This document shows positions 1-7,496 of a stretch of 64,000 bases of DNA, piece after piece. Every line of letters begins with the position of its first letter. Position 1 is the first letter of the stretch. The notes beneath the pieces are model-generated. The model saw only the letters and a list, made by a program, of their open reading frames with translations, ran no database searches and was not told where the DNA came from. The DNA lies in NCBI RefSeq assembly GCF_042678305.1, contig NZ_JBHUDT010000002.1. One strand, given 5' to 3'. This stretch comes from Gelatiniphilus marinus. GTDB taxonomy: Bacteria > Bacteroidota > Bacteroidia > Flavobacteriales > Flavobacteriaceae. The position numbers were made by a program, and so were the translations under genes.

Positions 1-57
1 ATGCAATCGACAGCTCGCTTCATCTGTAAAATGAACTCCAAAACTAAATATATTCAT
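1..57 (-). mobile_element. IS1595-like transposase, N-terminal fragment (cut by window edge)
   Basis: An ATG on the minus strand at 57 opens a frame that runs uninterrupted to the edge. Its 19 residues read MNIFSFGVHFTDEASCRLH. This resembles the start of ISXO2/IS1595-family DDE transposases, which have a short F..EASC..HF segment just before a zinc ribbon. Only the N-terminus is visible, so completeness, terminal repeats and target duplication cannot be judged. The AT-rich stretch at 58-160 may include the element's end. The family call rests on 19 residues and is tentative. Confidence 0.5.
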
Positions 58-163
58 AGATAACTCTTTTAATATCAATTAAATATACGAAATATATTTG
101 ACTTTAGGGCAGTTTACGGACATGCAATAAATTTTTTAATAAAATATTAAAAAATATTTTATT

Positions 164-188
164 TAGTTAGTAATCCTAACTATATTTG
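164..188 (+). promoter_or_regulatory. MarR-type operator 1 overlapping a -7 promoter element
   Basis: TAGTTAG-N5-CTAACTA (164-182) is a perfect 7-bp inverted repeat with a 5-bp spacer. It overlaps TATATTTG (181-188), a match to the Bacteroidota -7 box TAnnTTTG, so a bound protein would block the promoter of the thioredoxin-like gene at 220. Versions with the same spacing lie at 470-488 and 1584-1602, the latter just upstream of a marR gene. Assigning the site to that MarR protein is inference. Confidence 0.75.
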
Positions 189-219
189 TGGACTAATATT
201 AATTTAAAACAACAACATT

Positions 220-453
220 ATGAGTAAATCCATTTTTTATCACGCAGGATGTCCAATTTGCGTAAGTGCAGAACACGACATTATTAATCTAATAGGTGCA
301 GAAAATATAGACATCGTACATTTTGGCGAAGACAGTTCTAGAATTCCTGAAGCAGAAAAGGCTGGTGTAAAATCGGTCCCAGCTTTGGTAACGCCAAACG
401 GCAATGTGCTCCATATTAACTTTGGTGCTTCAATGGAAGCGGTAAAAGGTTAA
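220..453 (+). CDS. thioredoxin/glutaredoxin-fold protein with CPIC motif
   Basis: A 77-residue cytoplasmic protein without signal peptide. Cys11-Pro-Ile-Cys14 sits at the start of the first helix, and Ser-Val-Pro54 fits the cis-proline that faces the active site in thioredoxin-like folds. It is shorter than thioredoxin (about 105 residues) and close to glutaredoxin size. A dithiol redox role, such as disulfide reduction or thiol sensing, is inferred from the fold and motif; the substrate is unknown. It is the first gene of a cluster controlled by a repeated palindrome and is followed by a lipoprotein, a DUF2024 protein and a Cys-rich MarR regulator. The ATG is the only sensible start, 31 bases after the -7 box. 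Confidence 0.7.
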   Translation: MSKSIFYHAGCPICVSAEHDIINLIGAENIDIVHFGEDSSRIPEAEKAGVKSVPALVTPNGNVLHINFGASMEAVKG

Positions 454-469
454 TTTTTTTTAATTCAAT

Positions 470-488
470 TAGTTAGGAATCCTAATTT
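470..488 (+). promoter_or_regulatory. MarR-type operator 2
   Basis: TAGTTAG-N5-CTAATTT (470-488): the left arm is identical to operator 1 and the right arm is degenerate. It also contains TTAGGA-A-TCCTAA (473-485), a perfect 6-bp inverted repeat. The right arm runs into TAATTTTT, a weak version of TAnnTTTG, in the same relative position as the other two operators. The next gene starts at 596, which gives a leader of about 100 bases. Confidence 0.65.
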
Positions 489-595
489 TTAAACCTATCA
501 AATGTATAAAACATCCGTAACTAAAACTTGATAACCAAGGAAATGATTAAATGGATGTCGCATGTAACAGTTAAAAAAACAATAAAAATAAACAC

Positions 596-1315
596 ATGAA
601 ATCAATAGTATTATTTATTGCAGCACTTTTTCTATTTACAGTAAGCTGTAAAGGACAAAGTAGTCCTTATCAAAACAACAATTTCGCAATTACCTCTACG
701 CAAGTTACCCACGATTCAGATTTAAACATTACCGTTTGGGAAATTGCAGTAAAAGGTAATGCTGGCGAAACAACACCTAAAAAAGCAGGTCAATTAGATG
801 GCGCTCCCGTTTTAGGCTATGTATTCCCAACAAGTTTAAGGCCAACAGATGTAGGTTTTAACCAAACCGAAGGTATTGTTGCGCTTGCCCTTACCTCCCA
901 TCCAGATTTTGATGACACCCCGCTTTGGGATGAAAATTCAGATTCAAAATACGATAATGATGGCGTTATTTGGCATCCGCATTGGGTGGTTTTGGTTGAA
1001 GACAAACGTGTAAAAGGTGGTCTTTCGGTTAAGCAATTTAAAAAAGATGATGAATCTGTAGTTTTACCGCCCACAAACCCGGGCATGCCCATGTATATGG
1101 ATTCTCCAGGTTATCCTGTTATTACAAAAGCAAACACCATTAAAGTGATTGTTCCAGATTATAGAATTAATAACAAAACCGATTTTTCCTTTGATGCCGT
1201 TACTGCTTTTATGAAAGTAAACACCAGTAAAGAAAACACCCCCATGCTTGGCGTTTATGAGGTGTTTAGTGTAGCAAGTGGCGATTTATCATTACCTTAT
1301 AAAGTAAAAAAATAA
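596..1315 (+). CDS. secreted lipoprotein of unknown function
   Basis: 239 residues. The N-terminus is a hydrophobic signal followed by Val-Ser-Cys18, a lipobox, so lipid anchoring after export is likely. The mature part has no family I recognise. It holds an Asp/Asn-rich stretch (about residues 103-122) and a WHPHW motif near 126, which could bind metal, but this is only a visual impression. It is probably co-transcribed with the DUF2024 gene, whose ATG lies 2 bases after this stop, and it has its own copy of the palindromic operator. Function cannot be assigned; the context suggests a part in the same stress response as the thioredoxin-like gene. Confidence 0.6.
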   Translation: MKSIVLFIAALFLFTVSCKGQSSPYQNNNFAITSTQVTHDSDLNITVWEIAVKGNAGETTPKKAGQLDGAPVLGYVFPTSLRPTDVGFNQTEGIVALALTSHPDFDDTPLWDENSDSKYDNDGVIWHPHWVVLVEDKRVKGGLSVKQFKKDDESVVLPPTNPGMPMYMDSPGYPVITKANTIKVIVPDYRINNKTDFSFDAVTAFMKVNTSKENTPMLGVYEVFSVASGDLSLPYKVKK

Positions 1316-1317
1316 CC

Positions 1318-1581
1318 ATGAAAGTTTCAGTTTGGGACACCTATGTAAAAAGAGACGACGGTAGGCTAATGCATTTTGATATTCTTGTGCCAAACAGCTT
1401 ACAAGATGAGCAAACCATTTTAAATTACGGTACAAGTTATTTAAAAAGTAAAGCTTTTAAAACTGAAAGCATCTCGTCTAAAATCTGTAATTTTTGTCAT
1501 ATCGAACAGGCTACGGAAACCGTTATAAATGATATTAAAAATAAAGGATTTTCGATTATTGAAATGGAAAATTGCAACTAA
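1318..1581 (+). CDS. DUF2024 family protein
   Basis: 87 residues, starting MKVSVWDTYVKRDDGRLMHF, which is the characteristic beginning of DUF2024. This family of small cytoplasmic proteins has no established function. A conserved Cys-Asn-Phe-Cys-His segment (about residues 60-64) gives a CxxCH group that could take part in metal binding or redox chemistry. It follows the lipoprotein gene by 2 bases and ends 2 bases before operator 3, so it is the last gene of the second transcription unit in the MarR cluster. Confidence 0.8.
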   Translation: MKVSVWDTYVKRDDGRLMHFDILVPNSLQDEQTILNYGTSYLKSKAFKTESISSKICNFCHIEQATETVINDIKNKGFSIIEMENCN

Positions 1582-1583
1582 TT

Positions 1584-1604
1584 TAATTAGGATGACTAAC
1601 TTTG
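1584..1604 (+). promoter_or_regulatory. MarR-type operator 3 overlapping the marR promoter
   Basis: TAATTAG-N5-CTAACTT (1584-1602) has the spacing of operators 1 and 2. Its right arm overlaps TAACTTTG (1597-1604), a match to TAnnTTTG. The marR start codon is 28 bases downstream. The arrangement predicts autorepression. Just after it, CCCGCTAATTAGCGGG (1606-1621) forms a short hairpin in the marR leader. Confidence 0.75.
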
Positions 1605-1631
1605 TCCCGCTAATTAGCGGGACATTTTTTT

Positions 1632-2237
1632 ATGAACGATAATATTTTTAATCCAACACACCAAGAAGCCAATCTTTCCAATAAGATTGTTGCTGGTTTA
1701 GAGCGTGTTTCTGAAGCCTTTAAAGTATTGCTTTGGGAAAAGGCAAAGCTTTTGGGTTTAAGCCCTATTCAAATTCAAATACTCATTTTTATAAATTATC
1801 ACAAAATTGAGTTTTGTAATGTGAGCCATTTGGCCAAAGAATTCAACGTTACAAAACCCACAATTAGTGATGCTGTAAAGGTTTTGGTAAATAAAGGGTT
1901 GATTGAAAAAGTGTTCTCCACTTCCGATAGTAGAAGCTACGCGGTACAATTAACAGATTCTGGTAAAACCATAATTTTAGAAACCGAGAATTTTGCGCAA
2001 CCTTTAAAAAATCAATTAAACGGTATTAGTGATACCGATTTAGAATCCACCTTCAACACGCTCAGCAAACTCATTTACAAATTAAATCGAATAGGTGTTT
2101 TAACGGTGCAACGCACTTGTTATGCTTGCAAGTTCTATCAAAAAAACAACAATCAACATTATTGCAATTTATTGGAAAAAGAATTGTTGAATTCTGAAAT
2201 TCGGATTGATTGCGAGGAGTTTGAGATGAAAGCTTAA
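1632..2237 (+). CDS. MarR family winged-helix regulator with Cys-rich C-terminal tail
   Basis: 201 residues. Residues about 15-155 look like a MarR dimer with a winged helix; the recognition region reads KEFNVTKPTISDAVKVLVNKGLIEK. The last 40 residues are an extra module with four cysteines in the pattern C163-x2-C166-x11-C178-x15-C194, which suggests a bound metal, an Fe-S cluster or a thiol switch. Three copies of one palindrome lie in front of this gene and the two upstream units, so it is the obvious candidate repressor, acting on itself as well. The ligand or oxidant that releases DNA is unknown; a redox or metal signal is inferred from the Cys tail and from the CxxC proteins it appears to control. 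Confidence 0.85.
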   Translation: MNDNIFNPTHQEANLSNKIVAGLERVSEAFKVLLWEKAKLLGLSPIQIQILIFINYHKIEFCNVSHLAKEFNVTKPTISDAVKVLVNKGLIEKVFSTSDSRSYAVQLTDSGKTIILETENFAQPLKNQLNGISDTDLESTFNTLSKLIYKLNRIGVLTVQRTCYACKFYQKNNNQHYCNLLEKELLNSEIRIDCEEFEMKA

Positions 2238-2244
2238 TATAAAC

Positions 2245-2364
2245 CGTCATTGTGAGGGAGGCACGACCGTAACATTTTTTTTTGATTGAACTCTTAAAAT
2301 CAACAGGCACTACATTTAAACAGATTCTAACGCTTTTTTTCTAGTGAAAAAGCTCAGAATGACG
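2245..2364. repeat. REP-like dispersed palindromic repeat
   Basis: It begins CGTCATTGTGAGG and ends in the inverse CTCAGAATGACG, with AACATT and ACAGATTCT internal segments, so the whole element can fold as a long hairpin. The same end sequence appears at 2795-2896, as a half copy at 2380-2415 and inside leuS at 46329-46356. Such CGTCATTGCGAGG...CAATCT elements are common in intergenic DNA of Bacteroidota. Confidence 0.75.
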
Positions 2365-2379
2365 TTAATATTAATCGTA

Positions 2380-2415
2380 GTGTCATTTTGAGGACGAAGA
2401 ACGTAACAATCTGCC
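2380..2415. repeat. REP-like repeat, half copy
   Basis: GTGTCATTTTGAGGACGAAG followed by AACGTAACAATCTGCC matches one arm of the palindromic repeat at 2245 and 2795. The second arm is missing here. It lies directly downstream of the GIY-YIG reading frame. Confidence 0.6.
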
Positions 2416-2426
2416 TATCGCTTAAC

Positions 2427-2725
2427 TCAATCAAAATAAAACAACCAGCGATAAGACAAATCTTTCCACTCAGGATTCTCTCTGTTTATTAAAGCTAGTT
2501 TTTTAGCTCTTTTATATTTCTTGATTTGTTTTCCCTCCCGATAGCTTCATCAATAGAATTGTAAGCTTCAAAATACACCAACTTTTCACAATTATACTTT
2601 GCAGCAAATCCTTTGTAGGTTTTTGATTTATGTTGATACATACGTTTCACTAAATCACTTGTAACTCCAGTATATAAAACTGTATTGTTTTTGTTTGTGA
2701 TAATGTAAATGTATGATTTGTTCAT
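2427..2725 (-). pseudogene. GIY-YIG nuclease superfamily protein, frameshifted
   Basis: The minus strand encodes a small single-domain GIY-YIG protein (UPF0213-like). YIYIITNKNN and LYTGVTSDL carry the GIY-YIG-type strands, then VKRMYQHK with the conserved Arg, and EAIGRE with the conserved Glu. After GRE the frame is lost and stops early, at 2495. Reading one base later restores the expected tail KQIKKYKRAKKLALINRENP and EWKDLS, ending at 2427. The break is at a run of four T (2529-2532 on the plus strand) where five would keep the frame. An intact protein would be about 99 residues. REP-like palindromes lie on both sides. Sequencing error is a real alternative. Confidence 0.8.
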
Positions 2726-2794
2726 AGGATATTATAGAAATACAATATACAAACCCTTGCGTTGCACCGCGAATGAAGAAAACAATAATTGAAT

Positions 2795-2896
2795 CGTCAT
2801 TGTGAGGAGTGAGCGACGTAACAATCTTTTGAATTGAATCTAGAACTCTCAACAAACAGATTCTCACGTCGCGCCTTGGCGCTCCTCAGAATGACA
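2795..2896. repeat. REP-like dispersed palindromic repeat
   Basis: GTCATTGTGAGGAG at the left end and CTCCTCAGAATGAC at the right end are inverted with one mismatch in 14. Internal ACGTAACAATCTTTT and AACAGATTCTCACGTCGCG also pair. It sits 12 bases beyond the dnaE stop and closes the right side of the GIY-YIG pseudogene module. It may also serve as a terminator for dnaE. Confidence 0.75.
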
Positions 2897-2908
2897 GTTC
2901 CAACGATA

Positions 2909-5900
2909 TCAATTCAATTTAAACCTAACATCTTGCGCCTCCAATTCACCCAAAAGTTCTTGGCACACTTTTACTTTTTGCTTTCTACTGGGCATGGTCA
3001 ATTTAATTTTTTCTTTGGTATCGTACACCAAAAAATTTAGGGCTTGATTCCCCGGATGCATGTTTATCAATTCTTTTAAAGCCATAATTTTTTGTTCGCT
3101 CAGGTCTTTAATATCCACTTGAATAGACAGCTTCTTTGCATAATTTTCCATCACATCGTGCAATAACTGGAAACTATTAAACTGCAACCGTGGGTCGCTT
3201 TTCTTTCCGGTGTCTTTATTTGCCCAACCTTCGCGCACAAAAGTTTTTACAAACACAAAACTGTTTTTGAGTAAAAAATGTCTGTATTTTAAATACTCTT
3301 CCCCAAAAATCCTGAACTCAAAACTATCGGTATAATCTTCAATGGTAAATAGCGCCCATCCTTTACCCTGTTTGCTCACACGGTGCTGCACATCGGTTAC
3401 TACGCCCCCGAACACCAATTCTCTGTTTATGTAAGGTTCTAAATTATTAAACATGCCAACGGTAGCGTTGCAAAAGGTTTTCATTTCGGTTTTAAAATCG
3501 TCCAAGGGATGCCCAGAAATATAAACACCAACAACTTCGCGCTCTTTACTCAGTTTTTCCATCGTGCCCCATTCTTCGCATGGTGGCACTTCGGGTTCGG
3601 CGATTTGTACTTCACTCGCCTCGCCAAACAAGCTTACCTGTGCAGAGTTTTCGTTTTCTTTGTGTTTTTGCGCATACTTTATAGCTTTCTCAAGAAACGT
3701 AATGCCATCGCCATCATCATGGAAATATTGGGCTCTATGGGTGTTGGCCAAACTATCAAAACCACCTGCTAATGCTAGATTTTCAAATGCTTTTTTGTTG
3801 GCTGCTCGTAAATCTATCCGCTTTGCGAAATCGAAAATTGATTTATAATGGCCGTCTTTTTTTCTGTTTTCAACAATGGTCATCACCGCACCGTGGCCAA
3901 CTCCTTTAATGGCGCCCATGCCAAAACGCACCGCATTATCTTGATTTACCGAAAACTTATAATAACTTTCGTTTACATCGGGTCCGAGCACGTTTAGTTT
4001 CATACGTTTACACTCTTCCATAAAGAAGGTTACCTGCTTAATATCGTTCATGTTATTGGATAACACAGCAGCCATATATTCGGCAGGATAATGGGCTTTT
4101 AAGTAAGCCGTTTGATAAGCAATCCACGCATAACAAGTGGAGTGCGATTTGTTAAATGCGTAACTCGCAAAGGCTTCCCAGTCTTTCCAAACTTTTTCCA
4201 AAATTTTGGCATCGTGTCCGTTTGCGCTGGCCTGCTCGATAAATTTAGGCTTCATTTTATCGAGAACCGCAATTTGCTTTTTCCCCATGGCTTTACGCAA
4301 TACATCGGCTTCACCTTTAGAGAAATTTGCCAGTTTTTGAGACAGTAGCATCACTTGCTCTTGATATACGGTGATTCCGTACGTTTCCTTGAGGTATTCT
4401 TCCATCGCCGGCAAGTCGTACTCAATGGCTTCGTCACCATGTTTTCTGCGAACGAAACTCGGAATATATTCCATGGGCCCGGGACGATACAGGGCATTCA
4501 TAGCAATTAAATCTTCAAAAACCGTTGGCTTTAAATCTTTAAGATGTTTTTGCATACCGGGAGATTCGTATTGGAATACCCCAACGGTTTCCCCGCGTTG
4601 AAACAGGGCATAGGTTTTTTCATCATCTAAAGGAAAAGAGTCCGGATCGAGTTGAATATTGTGTTTTGCCTTTACAATTTTAACGGTGTCTTTAATTAAA
4701 GTGAGCGTTTTTAATCCCAAGAAATCCATTTTTAATAAACCGGCATCTTCAACCACCGAGTTATCAAATTGGGTAACATATAAATCGGAATCTTTTGCTG
4801 TTGCCACAGGCACGAATTTGGTAATATCGTCGGGAGTGATGATAACCCCACAGGCATGAATTCCGGTATTTCGCACCGAACCTTCAAGCGTTCGGGCAAG
4901 ATTTACGGTTTCGGCTTCCAAATCCTCACCTTCAGAAATATTTAAAAGCTGGTTGACTTTTTCCAGATCTTCAGCCCTGAATTTTTTAGCCAATTCCTTT
5001 TCGTCCAACCCAAAAATCTTTCCGAGTTTAGACATGGTCGGGATAAGTTTCGCGATTCTATCGGCATCAAACAAAGGCAAATCGAGCACACGCGCCGTAT
5101 CTCGAATAGACGATTTAGCAGCCATGGTACCGTAAGTAATAATTTGCGCTACTTGGTTGCTTCCGTACTTTTCAATCACGTAATCCATCACGCGGCTTCG
5201 GCCTTCATCATCAAAATCAATATCAATATCGGGCATACTAATACGGTCTGGATTTAAAAAACGCTCAAAAAGCAAATCGTATTTAAGCGGGTCGATATTG
5301 GTAATCCAAAGGCAGTATGCCACCACCGAACCCGCTGCCGAACCACGGCCCGGACCAACGGACACGTCCATATTTCGGGCTTCCCGAATAAAATCCTCTA
5401 CAATTAAAAAATATCCGGGATACCCTGTGTTTTCAATAACGCTCAACTCAAAATCGAGTCGTTCTTTAATTTCTTCCGTTAAATCTTCACCATAGCGTTT
5501 TTTCGCGCCTTGGTAAGTTAAATGACGTAAATACGCGTTTTCACCACGTTTGCCGCCATCGTTTAAATCGTCTTCGTGCTTAAACTGCTCGGGAATATCG
5601 AAGGCTGGCAACAACACATCGCGCGCCAATTGATAAGCCTCCACTTTATCGACCACCTCTTGGATATTTGTAATCGCCTCGGGCACATCTTTAAAAGCAT
5701 TTTTCATGGCTTCAGAAGACTTAAAATAGTACTCTTGATTTGGCAATCCGTAACGATATCCACGACCGCGACCAATGGGAGTGGCTTGCTTTTCGCCATC
5801 TTTTACACAGAGTAAAATATCATGCGCATTGGCATCTTCTTGCTTTCTGTAATAGGTGTTGTTGGAGGCCACCAACTTAACATCGTGCTTTTTTGCCAAT

Positions 5901-7297
5901 TGAATTAAAACGGGGTTAACGCGATTTTCATCTTCTTGGTTGTGGCGCATTAGCTCGACATACAAATCATCTCCAAACTCATTTTTCCACCACAGCAAAG
6001 CTTCTTCGGCTTGATTTTCGCCAATATTTAAAACTTTACTTGGGACTTCGCCGTATAAATTCCCCGTTAATACAATTAAATCTTCTTTATATTCTTGAAT
6101 GAGTTTTTTATCGATTCGAGGTAAATAATAAAAACCATTAACAAAAGCGTGCGACGATAATTTAGCCAAATTATGATAGCCGTTTTTGTTTTTGGCCAAT
6201 AGTACGATTTGGTAGCCATTATCTTTTCTGGTTTTATCCAAATGGTTTTCGCAAACAAAAAACTCGCAACCTATAATGGGTTTTATTTCTTTGGCGGTAA
6301 CCGTTTCGCCTGTTTCTTTGGCGGCTTTAATTTTAGCCTTAACACCACTATTATGTCTATTTACTGCATTCACAAAGTGAAAAGCGCCCATCATATTGGC
6401 GTGGTCCGTTAACGCCACAGCGGGCATGTTGTATTCGGCGGCGGCGGCAACAATATCGGACACGCTCATGGTGGATTGCAATACCGAAAATTGGGAATGA
6501 TTGTGCAAATGCACAAAATCGATTTCCTTTAATTCGGATACGTTTTGTTTGATTTCCGCAGAAGAAATATCAGCGGTTTGTGCTTTTTGCAAACGCGCAT
6601 TAATCTTAGCACTTTCCTTTTTAAGATTAATGTGCTTTAAACCAATAAGTTGAATGGTTTGCGGATTGGCTTCCGAGAATTTTTGAAAATAATCGGGCTG
6701 AACATCCAATTGTTCTTTGGTATATTCTCCCAATCGAATCAATTCGAAAAAACAACGTGTGGTCGCCTCAACATCGGCAGTAGCGTTGTGGGCTTCGGCA
6801 AAAGGTTTATTAAATAAAAATTCGTGAAGTTCGGTTAAGGTTGGTAATTTAAATTTACCATAACGCCCGCCGGGGATTTGGCACAATTGCGCGGTGTGCT
6901 CGGTACAAGTATCTAAAACCGGTAATTCTTGCAATGGGTTTGCCACATCGCCACGTACAAATTCGGCACCCATAATATTCAAATCGAACTTAACGTTTTG
7001 CCCAACCACAAATTTGGTTTTACCCAAAGCTTCATTAAATTTTTCTAAAACCTCGGCTAAAGGCACACCTTGTTCTTGTGCCAATTCGGTAGAAATACCA
7101 TGGATTTTTTCGGCATCATAAGGGATGTTAAACCCATCTGGTTGCACCAAATAATCTTGACTTTCAATACAGTTACCCATAGCATCGTGCAACTGCCATG
7201 CAATTTGAATACACCTTGGCCAATTATCGGTATCTGTAATGGGCGCGTCCCAACGTTTTGGCAATCCTGTGGTTTCGGTATCGAAAATTAAGTACAT
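2909..7297 (-). CDS. dnaE: DNA polymerase III alpha subunit with N-terminal DnaQ-type exonuclease domain
   Basis: 1462 residues, the replicative polymerase. Residues 1-195 are a DEDD exonuclease: Asp6 and Glu8 in FDTETTG, VGQNVKFDLNIMG for ExoII and HNATADVEAT for ExoIII, so all catalytic positions appear intact. From about 260 comes a PHP domain (VHLHNHSQFSVL, ALTDHANM, PIIGCEFFV) that also keeps its metal ligands. The polymerase palm follows with PDIDIDFDDEGR and, further on, KMDFLGLKTLT for the third catalytic Asp. A C-terminal OB domain is visible around GGVVTDVQHRVSKQGKGWA. Plain DnaE is about 1160 residues; the extra length is the exonuclease and its linker. It stands alone on this strand, with its end facing the marR unit. 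Confidence 0.97.
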   Translation of the reverse strand: MYLIFDTETTGLPKRWDAPITDTDNWPRCIQIAWQLHDAMGNCIESQDYLVQPDGFNIPYDAEKIHGISTELAQEQGVPLAEVLEKFNEALGKTKFVVGQNVKFDLNIMGAEFVRGDVANPLQELPVLDTCTEHTAQLCQIPGGRYGKFKLPTLTELHEFLFNKPFAEAHNATADVEATTRCFFELIRLGEYTKEQLDVQPDYFQKFSEANPQTIQLIGLKHINLKKESAKINARLQKAQTADISSAEIKQNVSELKEIDFVHLHNHSQFSVLQSTMSVSDIVAAAAEYNMPAVALTDHANMMGAFHFVNAVNRHNSGVKAKIKAAKETGETVTAKEIKPIIGCEFFVCENHLDKTRKDNGYQIVLLAKNKNGYHNLAKLSSHAFVNGFYYLPRIDKKLIQEYKEDLIVLTGNLYGEVPSKVLNIGENQAEEALLWWKNEFGDDLYVELMRHNQEDENRVNPVLIQLAKKHDVKLVASNNTYYRKQEDANAHDILLCVKDGEKQATPIGRGRGYRYGLPNQEYYFKSSEAMKNAFKDVPEAITNIQEVVDKVEAYQLARDVLLPAFDIPEQFKHEDDLNDGGKRGENAYLRHLTYQGAKKRYGEDLTEEIKERLDFELSVIENTGYPGYFLIVEDFIREARNMDVSVGPGRGSAAGSVVAYCLWITNIDPLKYDLLFERFLNPDRISMPDIDIDFDDEGRSRVMDYVIEKYGSNQVAQIITYGTMAAKSSIRDTARVLDLPLFDADRIAKLIPTMSKLGKIFGLDEKELAKKFRAEDLEKVNQLLNISEGEDLEAETVNLARTLEGSVRNTGIHACGVIITPDDITKFVPVATAKDSDLYVTQFDNSVVEDAGLLKMDFLGLKTLTLIKDTVKIVKAKHNIQLDPDSFPLDDEKTYALFQRGETVGVFQYESPGMQKHLKDLKPTVFEDLIAMNALYRPGPMEYIPSFVRRKHGDEAIEYDLPAMEEYLKETYGITVYQEQVMLLSQKLANFSKGEADVLRKAMGKKQIAVLDKMKPKFIEQASANGHDAKILEKVWKDWEAFASYAFNKSHSTCYAWIAYQTAYLKAHYPAEYMAAVLSNNMNDIKQVTFFMEECKRMKLNVLGPDVNESYYKFSVNQDNAVRFGMGAIKGVGHGAVMTIVENRKKDGHYKSIFDFAKRIDLRAANKKAFENLALAGGFDSLANTHRAQYFHDDGDGITFLEKAIKYAQKHKENENSAQVSLFGEASEVQIAEPEVPPCEEWGTMEKLSKEREVVGVYISGHPLDDFKTEMKTFCNATVGMFNNLEPYINRELVFGGVVTDVQHRVSKQGKGWALFTIEDYTDSFEFRIFGEEYLKYRHFLLKNSFVFVKTFVREGWANKDTGKKSDPRLQFNSFQLLHDVMENYAKKLSIQVDIKDLSEQKIMALKELINMHPGNQALNFLVYDTKEKIKLTMPSRKQKVKVCQELLGELEAQDVRFKLN

Positions 7298-7308
7298 TCC
7301 CTTCCTAA

Positions 7309-7325
7309 CCTCCCCAAAGGGGAGG
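7309..7325. repeat. short GC-rich hairpin (CCTCCCC-AAA-GGGGAGG)
   Basis: A perfect 7-bp inverted repeat with a 3-base loop, set in CCTAACCTCCCCAAAGGGGAGGGA, a small dispersed motif of flavobacterial genomes. It is 11 bases before the dnaE start codon, so it would lie in the dnaE leader or promoter. The rest of 7326-7496 is AT-rich and shows no gene; TACTTTAG at 7471-7478 is a weak -7 candidate for the gene at 7497. Confidence 0.6.
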
Positions 7326-7496
7326 GATTTATTTTTATTTATTAGTAAATATGCGTTTTGTTTGGAACAAAAACGAGCCTATAAAAATACGTAGAAATTA
7401 AACTTGTTTAAAGTGAAGTTTTTAAGAGTTGTGAACAAAATTCTATCTTTTCTTTTCAGTAAAATTGAATTACTTTAGAGGATTGAAATTTGTTTT

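Noticed and set aside
2655..2867. 70-codon minus-strand frame overlapping the GIY-YIG pseudogene and the repeat
   Set aside because: It crosses a palindromic repeat and matches no family; chance frame.
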